Source: Serpula lacrymans var. lacrymans S7.9 (Eukaryota > Basidiomycota > Agaricomycetes > Boletales > Serpulaceae). Taken from it: a stretch of DNA of 64,000 nt. This document shows, piece after piece, positions 49,030 to 62,176 of this stretch (position 1 is its first letter; the number at the start of each line of letters is the position of its first letter). The position numbers and the translations under genes were made by a program. The stretch covers positions 1,633,685 through 1,697,684 of the forward strand of contig NW_006763292.1 of the NCBI RefSeq assembly GCF_000218685.1, given 5' to 3'. A model generated the notes under the pieces. That model saw nothing but the letters and a program-made list of their open reading frames with translations. It was not told the origin of the DNA and searched no databases.

Positions 49030-50007
49030 ATGATTCCTACCCCAGATCTATCTCACCTTACAAAGGATGACTACGAGTACGTATATGAACCCGCAGGTAT
49101 GCTTTGACCATCTGGAGCCCAGTGTTTCAGCTACTGATTTTTTGTTGTTAGAAGACACCTTTCTATTCTTGGACGGGCTTGAACTAGAGGTTGATGAACT
49201 CAGAACATCCAAGCCGTCGATATGCCTCGAAATCGGGTATGTAGCTGTGACACGATTCTATCAATTATAAGATCTAACTTTATTCGACCCCAGTTCCGGA
49301 TCTGGATGTGTATCTGCATTTCTCGCTTCAATCCTAGGGACTTCTACCGCATGTATGCATCTGCGCTCACATGTTAGACGAAAATGATCTGATTCGATTG
49401 CAGTATTCCTATGTACCGACATTAACCAGTTCGCCTCTTCTTGCACGTTAGCAACCGGAAGACAAAACAAAGTGAGCCAGTACAAGAAATTCAGATAGGC
49501 AGCCCATTACTCATGTCATATTCATAGTAGACCCCTCTCGACCCGATAATAGGCTCATTAGCAACTCCACTGCTACAAAGACTTCGACACTCAGTCGACA
49601 TTCTACTATTCAATCCGCCATATGTTCCCACCAATATGGATGAAGCAGATGGCGCTCAACACACTGCAGGGATACAGGGCTCTTGGGCAGGTGGAACTGA
49701 TGGTATGCAAGTGACTGATGTTTTCTTAAAAGATGTCGAGGTATGTGCGTTGACCTCTCCGTCCGATTGCTTTTTTATCTTGCCACAGGTCCTTCTTTCG
49801 GATACAGGCAAATTTTACCTTGTGGCAATCAAACAAAATGATATTCCAGGCATTCGCCATAGGATGATGACAGAATATGGTTTAAAGAGTGTTGTCAGTG
49901 AACTCCGCCCAGCAACAATTTCAATGCTTAATATTATTGCACCACAGATCATCACTCAGCGCAGAGCTGGACGAGAACACTTATTTATCATTAAGTTTTC
50001 ACGATAG
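49030..50007 (+). CDS. MTQ2: eRF1 methyltransferase catalytic subunit MTQ2
   Basis: With Trm112, MTQ2 uses S-adenosylmethionine to methylate the Gln of the GGQ motif in release factor eRF1. Six exons (49030-49096, 49152-49236, 49294-49352, 49404-49471, 49531-49740, 49789-50007) give 235 residues, near the usual length. MIPTPDLSHLTKDDYEYVYE leads to PAEDTFLFLDGLELE. The SAM-binding loop is LEIGSGSGCVSAFLASIL. The acidic strand end is FLCTDIN. The catalytic NPPY motif is in ILLFNPPYVPT. The C-terminal half has FYLVAIKQNDIPGIRHRMMT. The start matches the family N-terminus. The gene is tandem with BLM10 and convergent with the tricalbin. Confidence 0.94.
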
Positions 50008-50263
50008 CTTGAATCTTGTCACCTAGCGTTTATTCTACACTCTAATCCAAAACCTTCACATTCCTACTTTGTAAAGAACTAATCATTGTGTAAAGAAGTT
50101 AGGATAAGGTTCACATAAATTTATTATACAAAGAGAATGTAGCGTGTACTGGAGTAGACAACCAAGAATCGTGAATGGTTTCAATTACTATCACTATGAC
50201 GGGCGACTTTCTCCAGATATATTGTATATGAAACTCCAATGGATTACCTCAAGGAAATGTCAA

Positions 50264-53200
50264 TCAGTTGTCCTCGTTTGCTCCTGGCCGTCGACCGCGG
50301 ATACTAAATCTGGATGGGGACGATAAGGTTGCACTACGCTCAAAAGACGAAACAGAAGGTCCTCGGCCTAATGGGTTGGTGTCAGCGTCAAACTCCAGAC
50401 GCAAGCGGAGTAATCCCTGTCCTTCCCGCAATTCTGCAAATACGTCGGCTGACGAGGTTTTACCCTGTTGAATATGCCTCCATATCTAGGAGAATTTACA
50501 GATAAATTTGGAAATAAATATCCCATGTATGCATGACTTACATCGACTTCTCCATCACCCAGAAGTTTATCCTTGCCAAGAGTTTTATGGTCGTAAATCC
50601 AGACGTGCATTTTTGGTGTGAAAGTCCCAGCAGCAAAAACAAAAGACTCGTTCCTGTTACAAGCATTAGTCATGTTCAACCCTCAGACATGGTCACCTAC
50701 CATTCAGGGGTGGATGATTTCCCAGCGTGTTTTGTCTTGTGTTCCTTGTCCCCAATACGGACAACAGCATATGCTTTACTGTCACTACTTGACAGGTCTT
50801 TTGCATCAAGGACTGTGACTCTCAATGTGCCAGGCTCGGATGGAGGGCCGCTATTGCTACTCTGACGATCGGCGCTCAAAGATGGGAATGCTGCAGTTAT
50901 ACCTCCCATGATGTGAGACTGGATAGGTTGCGAAGCTTGTCCCGAGGGCAGTTCTGGTGTATGAGAGGATTCGCTGTCATGCTTATCGTGTTTCCCAAAC
51001 TCCTTCTTGAATATCCCTCCTACGCCGTGTATTACACCTTTGCCCGCATCGAGAGGCATGGAACCAAGGTGTGTCATCGCACGTCCAGCAGCGGAAAATG
51101 TCGACGTGTTTTTTCTCGTCTTCACGATAATTTCTGGCTGGAACATAAGGCTAATGCGAATTTGGCCCTTTTTGTCGTCATGCTTGTCGGCGAGGTAGAT
51201 AATACGCTCGGTGCCTTGGAAAGGCTCCACATCTGCAAGATTGATCGAGCCTGAGCCAAGACTTTTGGCTTGCTCGAGCTGATTCCAATCGAAGAGCTCT
51301 ATAGAGAAATCTGCTGCAACACGAGACGGCTGATATGGAGAGTCAGACTACGACAAGCCCATTCAACTTCGACATTTACTCACCACGCTGACAACAAAGT
51401 TTTCTGACCAATCTGGGCTGAGTGTCTTCTTTTTGGTTTGCGACTTGAAAACCTTTTGGCCGTTGAGAGAAAAGACCGCAAAGGGATCAGATTTGCCTTG
51501 ATCGCAATTTAGTACATATATATTCACGTTTCGTGAATACTATCGTACCTCCTCGATCAGCAGCACGAATATCTTTTCCGTCCATAAGCACGACGCGAAG
51601 CATACCTTGATCTATCGTAAAGCGTCAGACTGTGAGATTGGAAGCAACGAGTTTGAACACATACTGTTAATACTCTCTCTGGCTTCCAGCGTAACTGGCA
51701 CAGGAACATAACGAGCTTCAATCTCTACTGTCGAGTGATTCTTCTCATCTTGATCCATGAGGGTGAAAGTCGTACGCCGGTCCTTTTCGAATCAAGGGGT
51801 AAATGGAACGACCAAAGCGTGAATTTGAATACATACCATAGTTTCCTCCAAAAATGGTTTGGTGTCTCCCTTCCACTCGGCGATAATATCGTCTTTTTCA
51901 CCTTCGCTATTCTCGTTCAAACGTAGCCACACGCGGCCAAAATCGAGCTCTTTGATGAAACCTTCACCCACATGTTGCCATTGTGCATGAGCGCTGCGCG
52001 CCTTAGCAGTAGTAAAAGCTGGCCAATAGCCATCATCAAGACACACTTCAAGACGGGCTTTCTTGTGTAGCTGGCCAGAAATGACGTTGAATATGATGAT
52101 GCCGGATTCTATAGATGGTTCTTAGAGCGAAGTTCAACGGCAAGTGCAGTAGAATACTCACGATGCCTCAGGAGTTCCTCCTTTGTCAACTCCAATCCCT
52201 GTGGAACTTCTTCCTCTTCCTCGCCGCTATCCTCAACTTTGGCTTTCGAGGCTTCTGCTGCGCCATTATGTTCCGCGGCCCCGTTCAAGGCGGCACTTTG
52301 CGTTGTATCCGTGGAGTGAGCGGGTGTGTGCCCTGACGACCCTAACGGTCGCGTGACCGTGACATGCTTATCCTCTTGCTTGAGTAATGATGTCGAAGAT
52401 CCACTGCTTCTGACAGACGCAATATCACCGTCCTCTGAGCCAACCACGCTTCTAGCTGCGCGCTGCAGCTCGTTTTCGTCAGCATCGAAGTGGACATCTT
52501 TGAGCGCTAGAGCTGGAACAAACTCTGCAACGTGATGGAGTTCTCCTTTATACATCTGGCCATGTCCGTCCAGTTTGATAGGCGCCACGGCTTCCTGCTT
52601 GCCTGTCGATTCGTAGCGATAATCGGGATTCCCAGATAACTCGCGAGCGAAATCGGAGACACGAATTTCAACAGAACCCAGAGAGCGGTCCTGAGACATG
52701 ATTAGAATCAATTAAAACTGCTAAAACGAATCTTTTACCTTTGTCAAATGTTGATAGTCCATGACTTCCAGGAACAAACTCTGAACCATTCATTAGCAAA
52801 ATAAATCTAGGAGTGGGCATATCACCAACCTCCTTCAACGAGTGTACTGCGTGATAAGATATTTGAGTTTTTAAGAAGCACATATGAAACTTAAACATAC
52901 CTGGAACATAAACAATTTGATCCCAGACAGGATTCAAGTCTGAAGAATGTCAAGTTCAGAACGTAAGATAACAACCGACAGACTTACTGTTGTTGACAAC
53001 TTCCGTTCTAGCCTTGGTAACGTTATTGACCTGTACCCGGACATAGGGATCGCTCTGACGAACATTCAACATTTAGCCCATGACGTAACACAAAACATAA
53101 TCTCTCACCTTTCCACCAAGAGCTGCCTCCACATTCCTAGAAATGATGGTCAATTGACGCGACTATACCGATTATCATATATACCCACTTTACGTCGGTA

Positions 53201-55697
53201 GCCTTCTGTAAACAGAGTCTCATCACACCAATGGGTGGGACGTATTGATCGGCACCACTAAGGGCACCAGCCATGTGGAGCGGTTTCCATTGAGTGCTGA
53301 TCCTAAGCTTGCCCGACTTGCATCCACTCAAAGGCCACCAATCTCGACCGTCGCCAGTTTCAGCCTCAAGCAAGTCTTTAAGGAAAACCGTCATATGTCC
53401 CACGACAGGATCTTTCAGGAAGTCGCGCTCATCCATAACTTTGATGGTCAGTGTGGAGGTATCCTTATCGGAGCAGAGGAACTCATATGGCGACTCCCAG
53501 ACTGGATTGTTTGTATGTTTGATGATTGGGGTGCTGTGTGCGGGTTGTGCTCCTAGTTCGAGCCTTGCGAATGGGTTGAGGTCACCCGAGAGGGATTTAC
53601 TGGCATCAAGTTCCTTGGCCTGGTGAACAGTTATGCGGACAATGCCAACCTCTGTAGGGAGACACTCAGAAATAGTACTCGAAATAGCACAGAATAGTAA
53701 CACACTGGTTTCAGGTAATTGCTCCTTTCCATCCACAACTTCTGGCTTCAAAACAGGGTAGTAAGAGACGTCAAACCTAACCATCCCTCTATCCTTCCCA
53801 TCCTTGAGCACTGATAGTTCAAGTCCCTCTTGCGTCGCATCTTCGAGTAATTTCTGTAATTCGAAAGTGGCAGCACCGATATGGGTATCCTTCCTGTGCC
53901 CATTATAGTCGAAGAGGCTAAGTACAAGAGATTCCTGTAGAGAATTAATAAGCAGGAATTTGGTCTCCAACCATGTGGGGTTAAATCTGAACATAAGAGG
54001 CTAAGCATGTCATTGAAGTCGGATAGTCCCAACACATACGTGCTGTGCTTATACTTCGTCCTTGCCAATTCCTCGCGATTGTTGATACTAAGACTGACGA
54101 ATGGATCGGGAGTACCTCCTCCCATCTTACTACCCTTGAGGCCACGTGCGGCTTCAACTTTGACCTGGATAACACCAATAGCAGCATCCAGCGGAGTGCC
54201 GGAAAGTAGCTGTTCAAGGTTGAGGGTGAAGACGTTCGGGTCGTACATCATGGGACCAAGTGTAGCATGCACCATATCGCGAATGAAAGCAGACAGTCCT
54301 GGCATCTTCGGAATACATATGTTAGGTTGGGAGCTCAAAATGTTATGTGAGATTCCTTACATGACCGATATCAAAGCCAAAAGTGTCACCACCAACTGGC
54401 TTCAGAACATAGTCAAAGACAGGTTTCTCCAGGAAGCTGATGTCTACAATTTGCACATGTGGAAAGTTTGTCATCAATTTGAGCCTGATCCTCATCAAGC
54501 CAGTGAAACTGATGTCTTCAATCAAAACAGGCATAGCAGCTGTCGCAAGACCTTTTCCCAAGCGCACAGAGAGGACAATCTTTGGGTTTACTTTCTGGGC
54601 TGCTTGACGAGGCGTCATGTCTGAAATATCGTTCGGAGTGAATGATATGCCCCAGTCCATCATTACGATATCATCTGGTGTCTTTGGGAAAGTCCTAACT
54701 TTGTCGATTCGCGGGGCTTTTGTACCGAGTGTGAAAGTGCTGAGACGCAATGAGTCTAGGAATGCAGGTGTACTGGTGCTAAGTATTTGATCGACGGACG
54801 AAACGATAGTCGCGGATAGGACAGGCTCGTAAATAAGCCAGAAACGATCGAGGAAATTGTTGATCCAATCTGCAGATTCATGTTCGGATACGAGACGCGT
54901 CTTGACAAGCTCTCGTTGTATGTCATCTCGAGCGCGTCGCCGAACACGGCCCATAGAGGTTACATAATACGTGTTGCAGATGGCGAGAACTATAAATAGC
55001 CATCCCCACCCAAGGTTGAAGCGAGTTAAGAAATGCGAAGCAAAGACAGCCTAGAAGTCAATCATTTGATGAAGATAAATAATAGTAGATCTAACTCGGA
55101 ACAGGAGATCCAAAACGCACGAAAAATATGAGGGCTGCATTGTGATACCAGTCGCCATAGTATTGTTCATTGAGGTACATGGAGAGGATTGTCTTATCCT
55201 TTTCTTCGCCTTCCTCGAGCGCAGGCGCGTCGATATTGGATACTGCACGCCAGCCAACCTTGTACCAATCAGGTATTGCGGGAGCAGGACCCGAGGGGAA
55301 AGCACCGGGAGGAGTCGGCTGAGTAGTAGGAGCGTTTGGGTTTTTTTCGTGCTCTTCCTTGGTAGCCTTGTCTGCATCCTCTATTGTAATAGTGGGAATA
55401 GGTCCTCCGACACCAGTATCGAGTGCAAGTTCTGGTGAAAATAAGCGCTGGTGTTCATGTATGCGGCGGAGATAACGTACCTTTACTACCAACGTTTTCC
55501 GACTCATGTACTGTGCTGCCTTTCAGCTGACTTCGTGCTTTTCCAGCAGCAGCAGCCTTTTCCTGAGGGGAAGCTTCAGGATCAAAGGAATGTATAGCAG
55601 CACCCTTGTCAGCATCATCCTTTAGCATCCCATGGACTTGGTTCTGGACATTTTCTTGCTGTTGTACAGCCCCGTTTTGGGGGGCGGTTGTCGACAT
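50264..55697 (-). CDS. Tricalbin (extended synaptotagmin-like, SMP and multiple C2 domains)
   Basis: A tether of ER-plasma membrane contact sites that moves lipids. It starts MSTTAPQNGAVQQQENVQNQ at 55697 and runs to about 1,480 residues. After a polar N-terminus, a membrane hairpin lies near residues 165-215 (YHNAALIFF, then AVFASHFL and GWGWLFIVLAICNTYYV). The SMP lipid-transfer domain follows (SADWINNFLDRFWLIYEPVL, IVMMDWGISFTPNDISDM, PVLIEDISFTGLMRIRLKL). Then come C2 domains: IGVIQVKVEAARGLKG; VGIVRITVHQAKELDASKSL; VMRLCLQKATDVK with GGKSDPYVRV; a diverged one (SGIIIFNVISGQL); GMLRVVLMDGKDIRAADRGG; and GTLRVTVLDAKDLSSSDSKA. Several keep the SDP or TPDP calcium-site aspartates. The C-terminus is Ser/Arg-rich. 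Confidence 0.9.
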
Positions 55698-56535
55698 GGG
55701 CGGCGACAGCGACTGTATGAAAAGAAGGAGGAGGACCGTTTAGCTATGGACAGATGGTGATGAGTTATATATGCAAGACAGGAGGGGTGGAATGGAACTG
55801 AGGGACAGAAACGCAGTCCGAAGGAGCGTGTTACGGACACTAACTATAGGGGAACCGAACTGTAAGTACGCAGGCACTCCTCCGGCGCTTGATGTCACCT
55901 CTGCTCAAATGGGACATCACTAGTCCCGGACGGCCGGTCACTGCCGCACCAGATGGAGCTAAAGCCGTCAAATTTCCCAATACAGTTAGAATTCGGGTGA
56001 TATTGGAATATAAATCTGAGGTACAGGTCTGGGCATTGCTATTTTTAATCAAATGGAGATACTGCAACTTCGCACTCCGAGTTCGCCACCAGCGTTGGTT
56101 GTGGATACACCTACGCTAGGAGTCTCGAGGCAATCAAATCATAGCAAGAGGAGCACAACCCCAGGCTCGTTCAAATCTCTTTCCCACTATACTTCAGATC
56201 AAGAAAATCATGTGAGAGGCACAGTGTACACTGATGGGCGAACCACGCGTCACTGGTGGTGGCGCGAATCACTAGATTTCATTGTACTAAACTACATTTC
56301 TGTTGCCAACAATGAACATCATCGTCCTATTTCAAGTTACACAAATCAACTCGGTATTACCCATGGAAGCGTCTGGTCTGTTTGGTCTGTACCCTCCCCT
56401 CCACCTGGATACAGCAAGCCCCAGGAAGTAATATTCAACGGTCAGTGGTTCTTAGTTGTCAGAATATACACACTGTAATGCAGTATATCGGCAGTATAGG
56501 TCCAGCTTTCAGCGCCCAGCGAGTTTACGGAGCAA
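55698..56535 (+). other. Spacer with an unassigned open frame
   Basis: This holds the tricalbin promoter and a 141-codon frame at 56053-56478 (MEILQLRTPSSPPALVVDTP; HWWWRESLDFIVLNYISVAN) with no recognised domain. A possible donor (GTCAGT) follows NGQ near 56440. It could be a separate small gene, but I cannot support one. Confidence 0.3.
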
Positions 56536-58677
56536 ATGGCGATACTGACTGGTGTTTTGACCGCATCTGCATCTGCATTGGTGAGTGGTTTCGTTCTTCT
56601 CATTCTGTTCCGTGAAACCCATTTCCAGACAGACGCTATGGAAGTTTACACACCAAAGAAGATGGCCATTTAAATATGTGCTTAGTTACACTCTTACCAC
56701 TTCCCTGCTGTCATGGTACTGTCAGAAGTGGATTGGCGCCAACCCAATACCATTGATCTCAGCATCTACTTGGCTACTTGCGATTCATTTCATAACGCTT
56801 GCTGCAGTGACATGTAGCTATCGAGTGTCGCCGTTCCATCCACTCGCTGCGTTTCCGGGCCCAACTTTGCACAAACTATCAGACCTCGTGATGATGTACA
56901 CCGTCTCTACAGGTTATCGTTATCTAGAACTCAGCGCTCTTCACCAACAATATGGTGATTTTGTGCGTATTGGTGAGCATCATTCACACTGTCATCTACC
57001 CGACTGTAATATAAATATTCCATTTACAGGACCTAATAAGCTGTCAATCCTGTCCCATTCTATCCAACATCAGGTCTACAAGAGTTCTCGAAGCTTGGAC
57101 AAGAGTCTGTCCTGCCCCGTACCTGACGATGACATTCAGGGTTTGTTTTTCCAGACGAGTAGGGAGGCGCACGGGATTGGACGATCAATTTGGGCGCCTG
57201 CATTCTCGCAGAATATGTGAGTGTCATACTTGCTCGTTTCTGGATATAGCATAATGGTGTCATGCAGGATGGACCAGTATTGCCATGTATCAGAGAATTC
57301 TATAGCGCAACTTATCGACTGTATTGAAAGACGGAAAGATGACAGAAATGTCATTGATTTGGGCACTGCATTACAGCATTGGTCGTTCGACTTTAATGTA
57401 AGCTGCTGCAGACTCGGATAGTTAGGCGGAGGGCTCATAATGTATCTTTTCTTTGTGTAGGCTCATTTTGTATTTGGGAACCATAGCATTGATATACGCT
57501 GGTCGGTGTGTTTGATTCATTTTTCTGACTATGTTATGTGCCACAGAGCATGATGGTCCATGGGGACCCACAAGGCCTTGTGAGCAAAGGCCAACTGGCA
57601 ACCGCGCAATATGAAATGCAAGTCTTTCTTTCATATTTATTTTCTTCTATTGCTTACAAGATACACTTAGACTCTGAGAGGTCCCATGGCTACTCAACAT
57701 TTATTGGCACTCGCCTCTATCCAAGCCCATACATGTCCTTAACAATTATGCAAGAGAAATGATACGCAAAAGAAAAACTCTTGGTACACCGGAGTTGCCT
57801 GATCTCTGCTCGTTTCTCGTAAGCTATGTTCCAGTCCCTCAAGGAGTACGGCTGACCCTCGAACAAATAGTTAGGAGAGCATGATGATAGTCATGCCAAC
57901 GAATTAACGGAGGGTGAGCTGACAGCAGATGCGATGTTTGCTATTCAAGCAGGTATATGCGTCCTTTTAGTTAATCTTAGTTCTGTTTTGACCCTATCTT
58001 GATTGTAGGGTCTGATACCACTTCTGCCGTGCTCGCCTATGCCTTCTATCACCTTCTCTCCAACCCAACTACTTATGCCAAACTTCAAGAGGAGCTTGAT
58101 ACAGCATTTCCAAAACCAAGTGATGAATTATATTTATCCATTCTTTACTCACTGCCCTATCTCAATGCTGTCGTGAAAGAGGAGCTGCGGTTATCGACTC
58201 CTTTCGGCAACATGCCTCGCGTCGTACCTGATGAGGGGATTGTATTAGATGGGAGGCATATTCCGGGAGTGACTGTTGTGGGATCACCGACATATGCAAT
58301 GCAGGTGCCAAGAAATATTGGTCACCAGAGCCAACCAAGTTCAGGCCTGAGAGATGGCTTCCTGGCGGGCTGGGCCCGGGGAGCATCACCGAGGAAAACG
58401 CACTGGTTTCTTTTCAATGTGGCAAGTTAAAAGTTAAAAGAGTTGTTCCGTTATTGGTAGTCTGACTTACATTGATACACGTGTAGGGCCATTTGGACGT
58501 CTAGGAAAACGGTATGCCATTCGAGAATTGCTCTTGGTCAATGCTCACCTCGTGCGGGCTTATCATATGACATTCCCACCTGGATTTAATGCAGGAGAAT
58601 TTGCACGGAAGGTCCAGAACTTCAAAACGACCATATTCGCGAAGAAATTAGAAGTACAGCTGGAGCGGAGGATGTAG
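56536..58677 (+). pseudogene. Cytochrome P450, probably inactive
   Basis: P450s are haem monooxygenases anchored in the ER. Parts in order: a likely anchor (MAILTGVLTASASALVSGFV), then YRVSPFHPLAAFPGPTLHKL, HQQYGDFVRIGPNKLSIL, GRSIWAPAFSQNM, GTALQHWSFDF and VHGDPQGLVSKGQLA. The I-helix is AIQAGSDTTSAVLAYAFYHL, the ExxR helix is VVKEELRLSTPFGN, and PERW follows. The haem loop reads GPFGRLGKRYAIREL. Where the family has the haem-ligand Cys there is Arg (CGT at 58498-58500). There is also a one-base frameshift near 58303-58310 before SPEPTKFRPERW. Two more frame breaks occur, one after the anchor near 56630 and one near 57730. The intron just before the haem loop needs a GC donor (GCAAGT). The start is uncertain. 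Confidence 0.82.
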
Positions 58678-59100
58678 TTTTGTCTGAGATTGATTTTGAT
58701 GGTTTGGTCAGGAGCTAACCAGTCACTCGGACGTATAGATGCAAGAACTGGTAATATTTTATCATATTGAATATCTTCCACCATCTATATATATTATTCA
58801 GTCTGTATGTACTAAATACTGTACTATACTTGTACCATTTTCTTATTGCTGAGGAGAACTTGAAGAGCATGAAGATCATATGACATGGCAATGTGAAGTC
58901 ACGTGAAACCTCATGCCGCTGCTCACGCGTAATGCGGAAAAAGCCAGTTGTTCTTTCAATCGAGGTTGACGCTGCAGACAGTGACTCGAGCTTATACTTT
59001 TCAGACGTGCGTTTTGCAGCTAGACAGACAAAATTGAAAGCTGATTAGTGAGCAGGGTTATAACCAAATTCAAACTTTTAGCTCTTAGCTATTCGATGTG
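58678..59100. other. Spacer between P450 relic and UGO1
   Basis: About 420 bases, AT-rich at first, with no gene. It should contain the UGO1 promoter. No TATA box is clear. Confidence 0.45.
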
Positions 59101-60694
59101 ATGAATTCGACATCATCTCTCCGAGATCTTTACAGCCCTCCCTCCTCCGCATGGTCTTTCTTTCCTCCTGCGGCCATGCCCACACCGAATACCACAGCCT
59201 CGTCTTCGTCTGTTCCTACACCTGGCAATTACCAATGGAGTACCCGACCTGCACCCAATTCCATATTTGACCTCTCCCCGTCGCTTCACCTAAATGAACC
59301 ATCCAATATCAATGTTCCGCTGCTGCTCAAGTCACTCGTCGCCTCTGCATTCTTGCAGTACACCAGCACAGCAATTGCGATGCCTCTGGAGGTCGGAAAG
59401 ATGCTTTTGCAGGTGCAGTGGGTGCCCAAGGATGCTAGCATGGCTCCTGAGCAGGTATACGACGCATCGGTAGAGGAACAGGTAGAAGATGAGGAGGAAG
59501 AAGTGGTGCGTACATAGTCCTTTCATTCAAAATTTCTAAGCGAAATACGTCCCCTCTTAGTTCAGCGACGATTCTAATGAAAACGAGGCTTATTTCGCTG
59601 ATCCTAGCAATAGTGCTGGCAAGTTCCATCCGCCTAGAATGGTTGATGACAATGGCTATATCATGAGAACCTCTGTATTCGAGGAGGGAACTCGGCCAGA
59701 ATATGTCATTACACTGGGCAACGCCGACGGAACTTGGGGTATGATTAAGCGCATAGCCACTTTTCGCGGCGAAGGCTGGCTTGCGCTGTGGAAAGGTTAG
59801 TTCACCGACCACTGTTCAAATGATATCCATTTAATCGAGTTTATTCAAGGTCTACTGACATCTTGTATCCACGACGTCATTTCCACGAATCTACAGCCTG
59901 TTATCGATAATGTTATACAATCACTTTTCTTTTCGGCTTCGCCTGCATTTCAGCAACCACCACTCCTTCTACCCATTGCATCGCATCTTATCACAGGTTT
60001 CCTTCTTTCTCCCCTGGATCTTGTTCGCACGAGACTCATCGTGCAGTCCTCGATGTCGCGTCACAAAACCTACTCTGGACCCATAGATGCGCTCTCAGAC
60101 ATCATCGCCAACGAGGGTGGAGTGAAGGGTCTTTACCTCCATCCACATCTTCTGATTCCAACTATTCTGGACAACACTTTGCGCCCATTGGTACATATCA
60201 TGATGCCCTCGCTCATAGCGTCCAACTTGGGGCTGGGCCCCCATGTTGCGGTAGATACTCACCCGATTGCCTGGGGACTTGCTGAGTTCGCTGGAGGATG
60301 CATCGGGCTGCTTTTGACACTGCCGATCGAGACGGTGCGCAGGAGACTGCAGATTCAGACTCGAGGCTCCGCAAAGACTATACGCACCTGCGTAGAGACG
60401 CGACCAGTGCCTTACAACGGCGTAGTAGATGCACTTTGGCATATAGTGACAGAAGAAAGGTCTGATTCACCCGCACGACATGGAAAGCGGAAAGTCGGAA
60501 AGTCGGATGCCAAAGCCAAAGAGAAGCATGATGATGTGGAGGAAGGCGGCGACGAGCAGAGTTGGCGTAGCCATACTGGGATCGGGCAGCTATACAGAGG
60601 GTTGGGGATGCGCCTGGGAGCAAGTGTTATTGTGTTTTTACTTGCTGCGTTTGGAGGACGAGAAGAGGTGGATGCAGGATGGGCCGAGCTATAA
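59101..60694 (+). CDS. UGO1-like mitochondrial outer-membrane fusion protein
   Basis: UGO1 is a modified mitochondrial carrier of the outer membrane that links the fusion GTPases Fzo1 and Mgm1. Three exons (59101-59505, 59561-59795, 59850-60694) give 494 residues. The N-terminus is Ser/Pro-rich (MNSTSSLRDLYSPPSSAWSF). Carrier-like segments follow: LLLKSLVASAFLQYTSTAIA with MPLEVGKMLLQVQ; FRGEGWLALWKGLLTS; HLITGFLLSPLDLVRTRLIV; and ECAGGCIG-like LAEFAGGCIGLLLTLPIETV with RRRLQIQTRG. The PxxxxR-type signatures are partly degenerate (PLEVGK, PLDLVR, PIETVR), as in UGO1. An acidic linker separates the first and second repeats, and a Lys-rich loop lies near residue 430. The start is the first ATG of the frame. 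Confidence 0.87.
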
Positions 60695-61155
60695 ACGCGA
60701 TTATACTTATGTTTTGTTGTCTCATTGCTAGGTTAATTATTATCAACGTGAACGCCCAACTCATAGATACAGAGCGAGCCAGCCATCAGCGAAGAAATGG
60801 TGGTCAGCCGGACACGGCAGCATAAGTAATCAGTGAGCAAAAGCAGATGGATGGTACCGTTTCTCAGGCCGGCGGCAGTGAGTGAGATCGGTTGGGACCT
60901 TCTTGTGCGATAGACCTGAAACAAGCTATGCAGATTGATCCGCTATGTTCGGGCCGAGGATCTACAAGGATGCGACTCGGAGTAAGTCGGTAACGATTAT
61001 TAAATAGTGGAACAAGGTGGCGCGTAGATTTCAGGTCATTAGCTCGGCAAGGACAAGGGAGACTAGATTTCAGGCTACGTATACATATGTAACAGAAAGT
61101 TTTGACTCGGACCTATGCATCCAGAGTCAGATCCTCATCAAAAGCGTCAACGAGC
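60695..61155. other. Spacer between UGO1 and the first NmrA-like gene
   Basis: 460 bases without a supported gene. Confidence 0.45.
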
Positions 61156-62176
61156 ATGTCCACAGCAAACTATCACTCCTTTGCTGTCGTAGGCGCAGGT
61201 CCTGCCATTGGCATCCCCATCGTACGCGCCCTGCTTGCCCGCAGCGCTGCAGTCGTCGTCCTCAGACGCCCAGGGTCTTCGAGGGAATTGCCAGAGGGGA
61301 CTCGCGTCGTATCAGTAGACTATTTAGATGTGCAGGCCGTTGCATTGGTATTGCAAGAGTACAATGTAGACGTGCTCGTTTCCGCCGTCGCTTTTGATGG
61401 CATATCAGCTCAGAGGCCCCTAGCGAATGCTGCTAAAGCTGCGGGCGTCAAGCTCTTCATGCCTTCAGAGTTTGGGATGCCGACGGAAGGAAGCGATGGC
61501 ATTTTGGGGCTCAAGTCACATTTCGCTCGTGAGGATCTCGTTAATCCTCATTAATATTCTCTACTGAACCAGACCGGTCTATATACAATAAAGTATATCT
61601 GCGGTCTATCGAGCTCCCATCTGCTCGAGTCTACGTAAGTAATTTTGCAGTAATACCTGAAACATTTGCTCACTGTATTGTTGCAGGCTGGTCCATTTTA
61701 CGAATCCATTCCTTGGTTGACTGCTGTCCAGGAGACGGATAAATTCTTGATTGTCGGTAACGGACGCACTCCCTTCTCTTCCACAGCAAGCGAGGACGTT
61801 GCAGGTGAATAGCTCCCGCCTCAAACTCTACACTTCTCACTCCCCCTATGTAGGTTTCATCGCACACATCCTGACCACCCTCCCGCCTGTCAAGCTCCAC
61901 AACGCCACATTTCGGATCCAAGGCCACAGGAGCACCCTGTTCGACATCGCCAGACTCTATGCCCACATAGCACCCGTTGAGTTCGTGGATTTCATTCCCC
62001 ACGAAGTCCCCGATGCACGGGCGAGGCAGTATCTCCAGAAGATGATCGAGTTGGGTGCTGCTAGTACGGGCTGGGATCCCTCCACGGGTAGAGAAGGCAA
62101 TCAGCCTGCTGGTAGCTCCAATTCTCTTTGGGAGGGCCATCAGTGGAAGAAGGTGAAGAATATCTTACACATCTAA
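61156..62176 (+). CDS. NmrA-like/isoflavone-reductase-like NAD(P)-binding protein, copy 1
   Basis: An atypical short-chain dehydrogenase-like protein of the NmrA/isoflavone reductase group, which binds NAD(P)H as a redox sensor or reductase; the substrate is unknown. Four exons (61156-61528, 61594-61634, 61687-61805, 61855-62176) give 284 residues. The Rossmann motif is FAVVGAGPAIGIPIVRALLA near residue 9. VVVLRRPGSSRELPEG follows and would contact the cofactor phosphate. VDVLVSAVAF and GVKLFMPSEFGMPTEG are typical of the family. The C-terminal half has GFIAHILTTLP and ENDs in GSSNSLWEGHQWKKVKNILH. It is a tandem duplicate of the next gene, with identical intron positions and phases. Confidence 0.88.
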
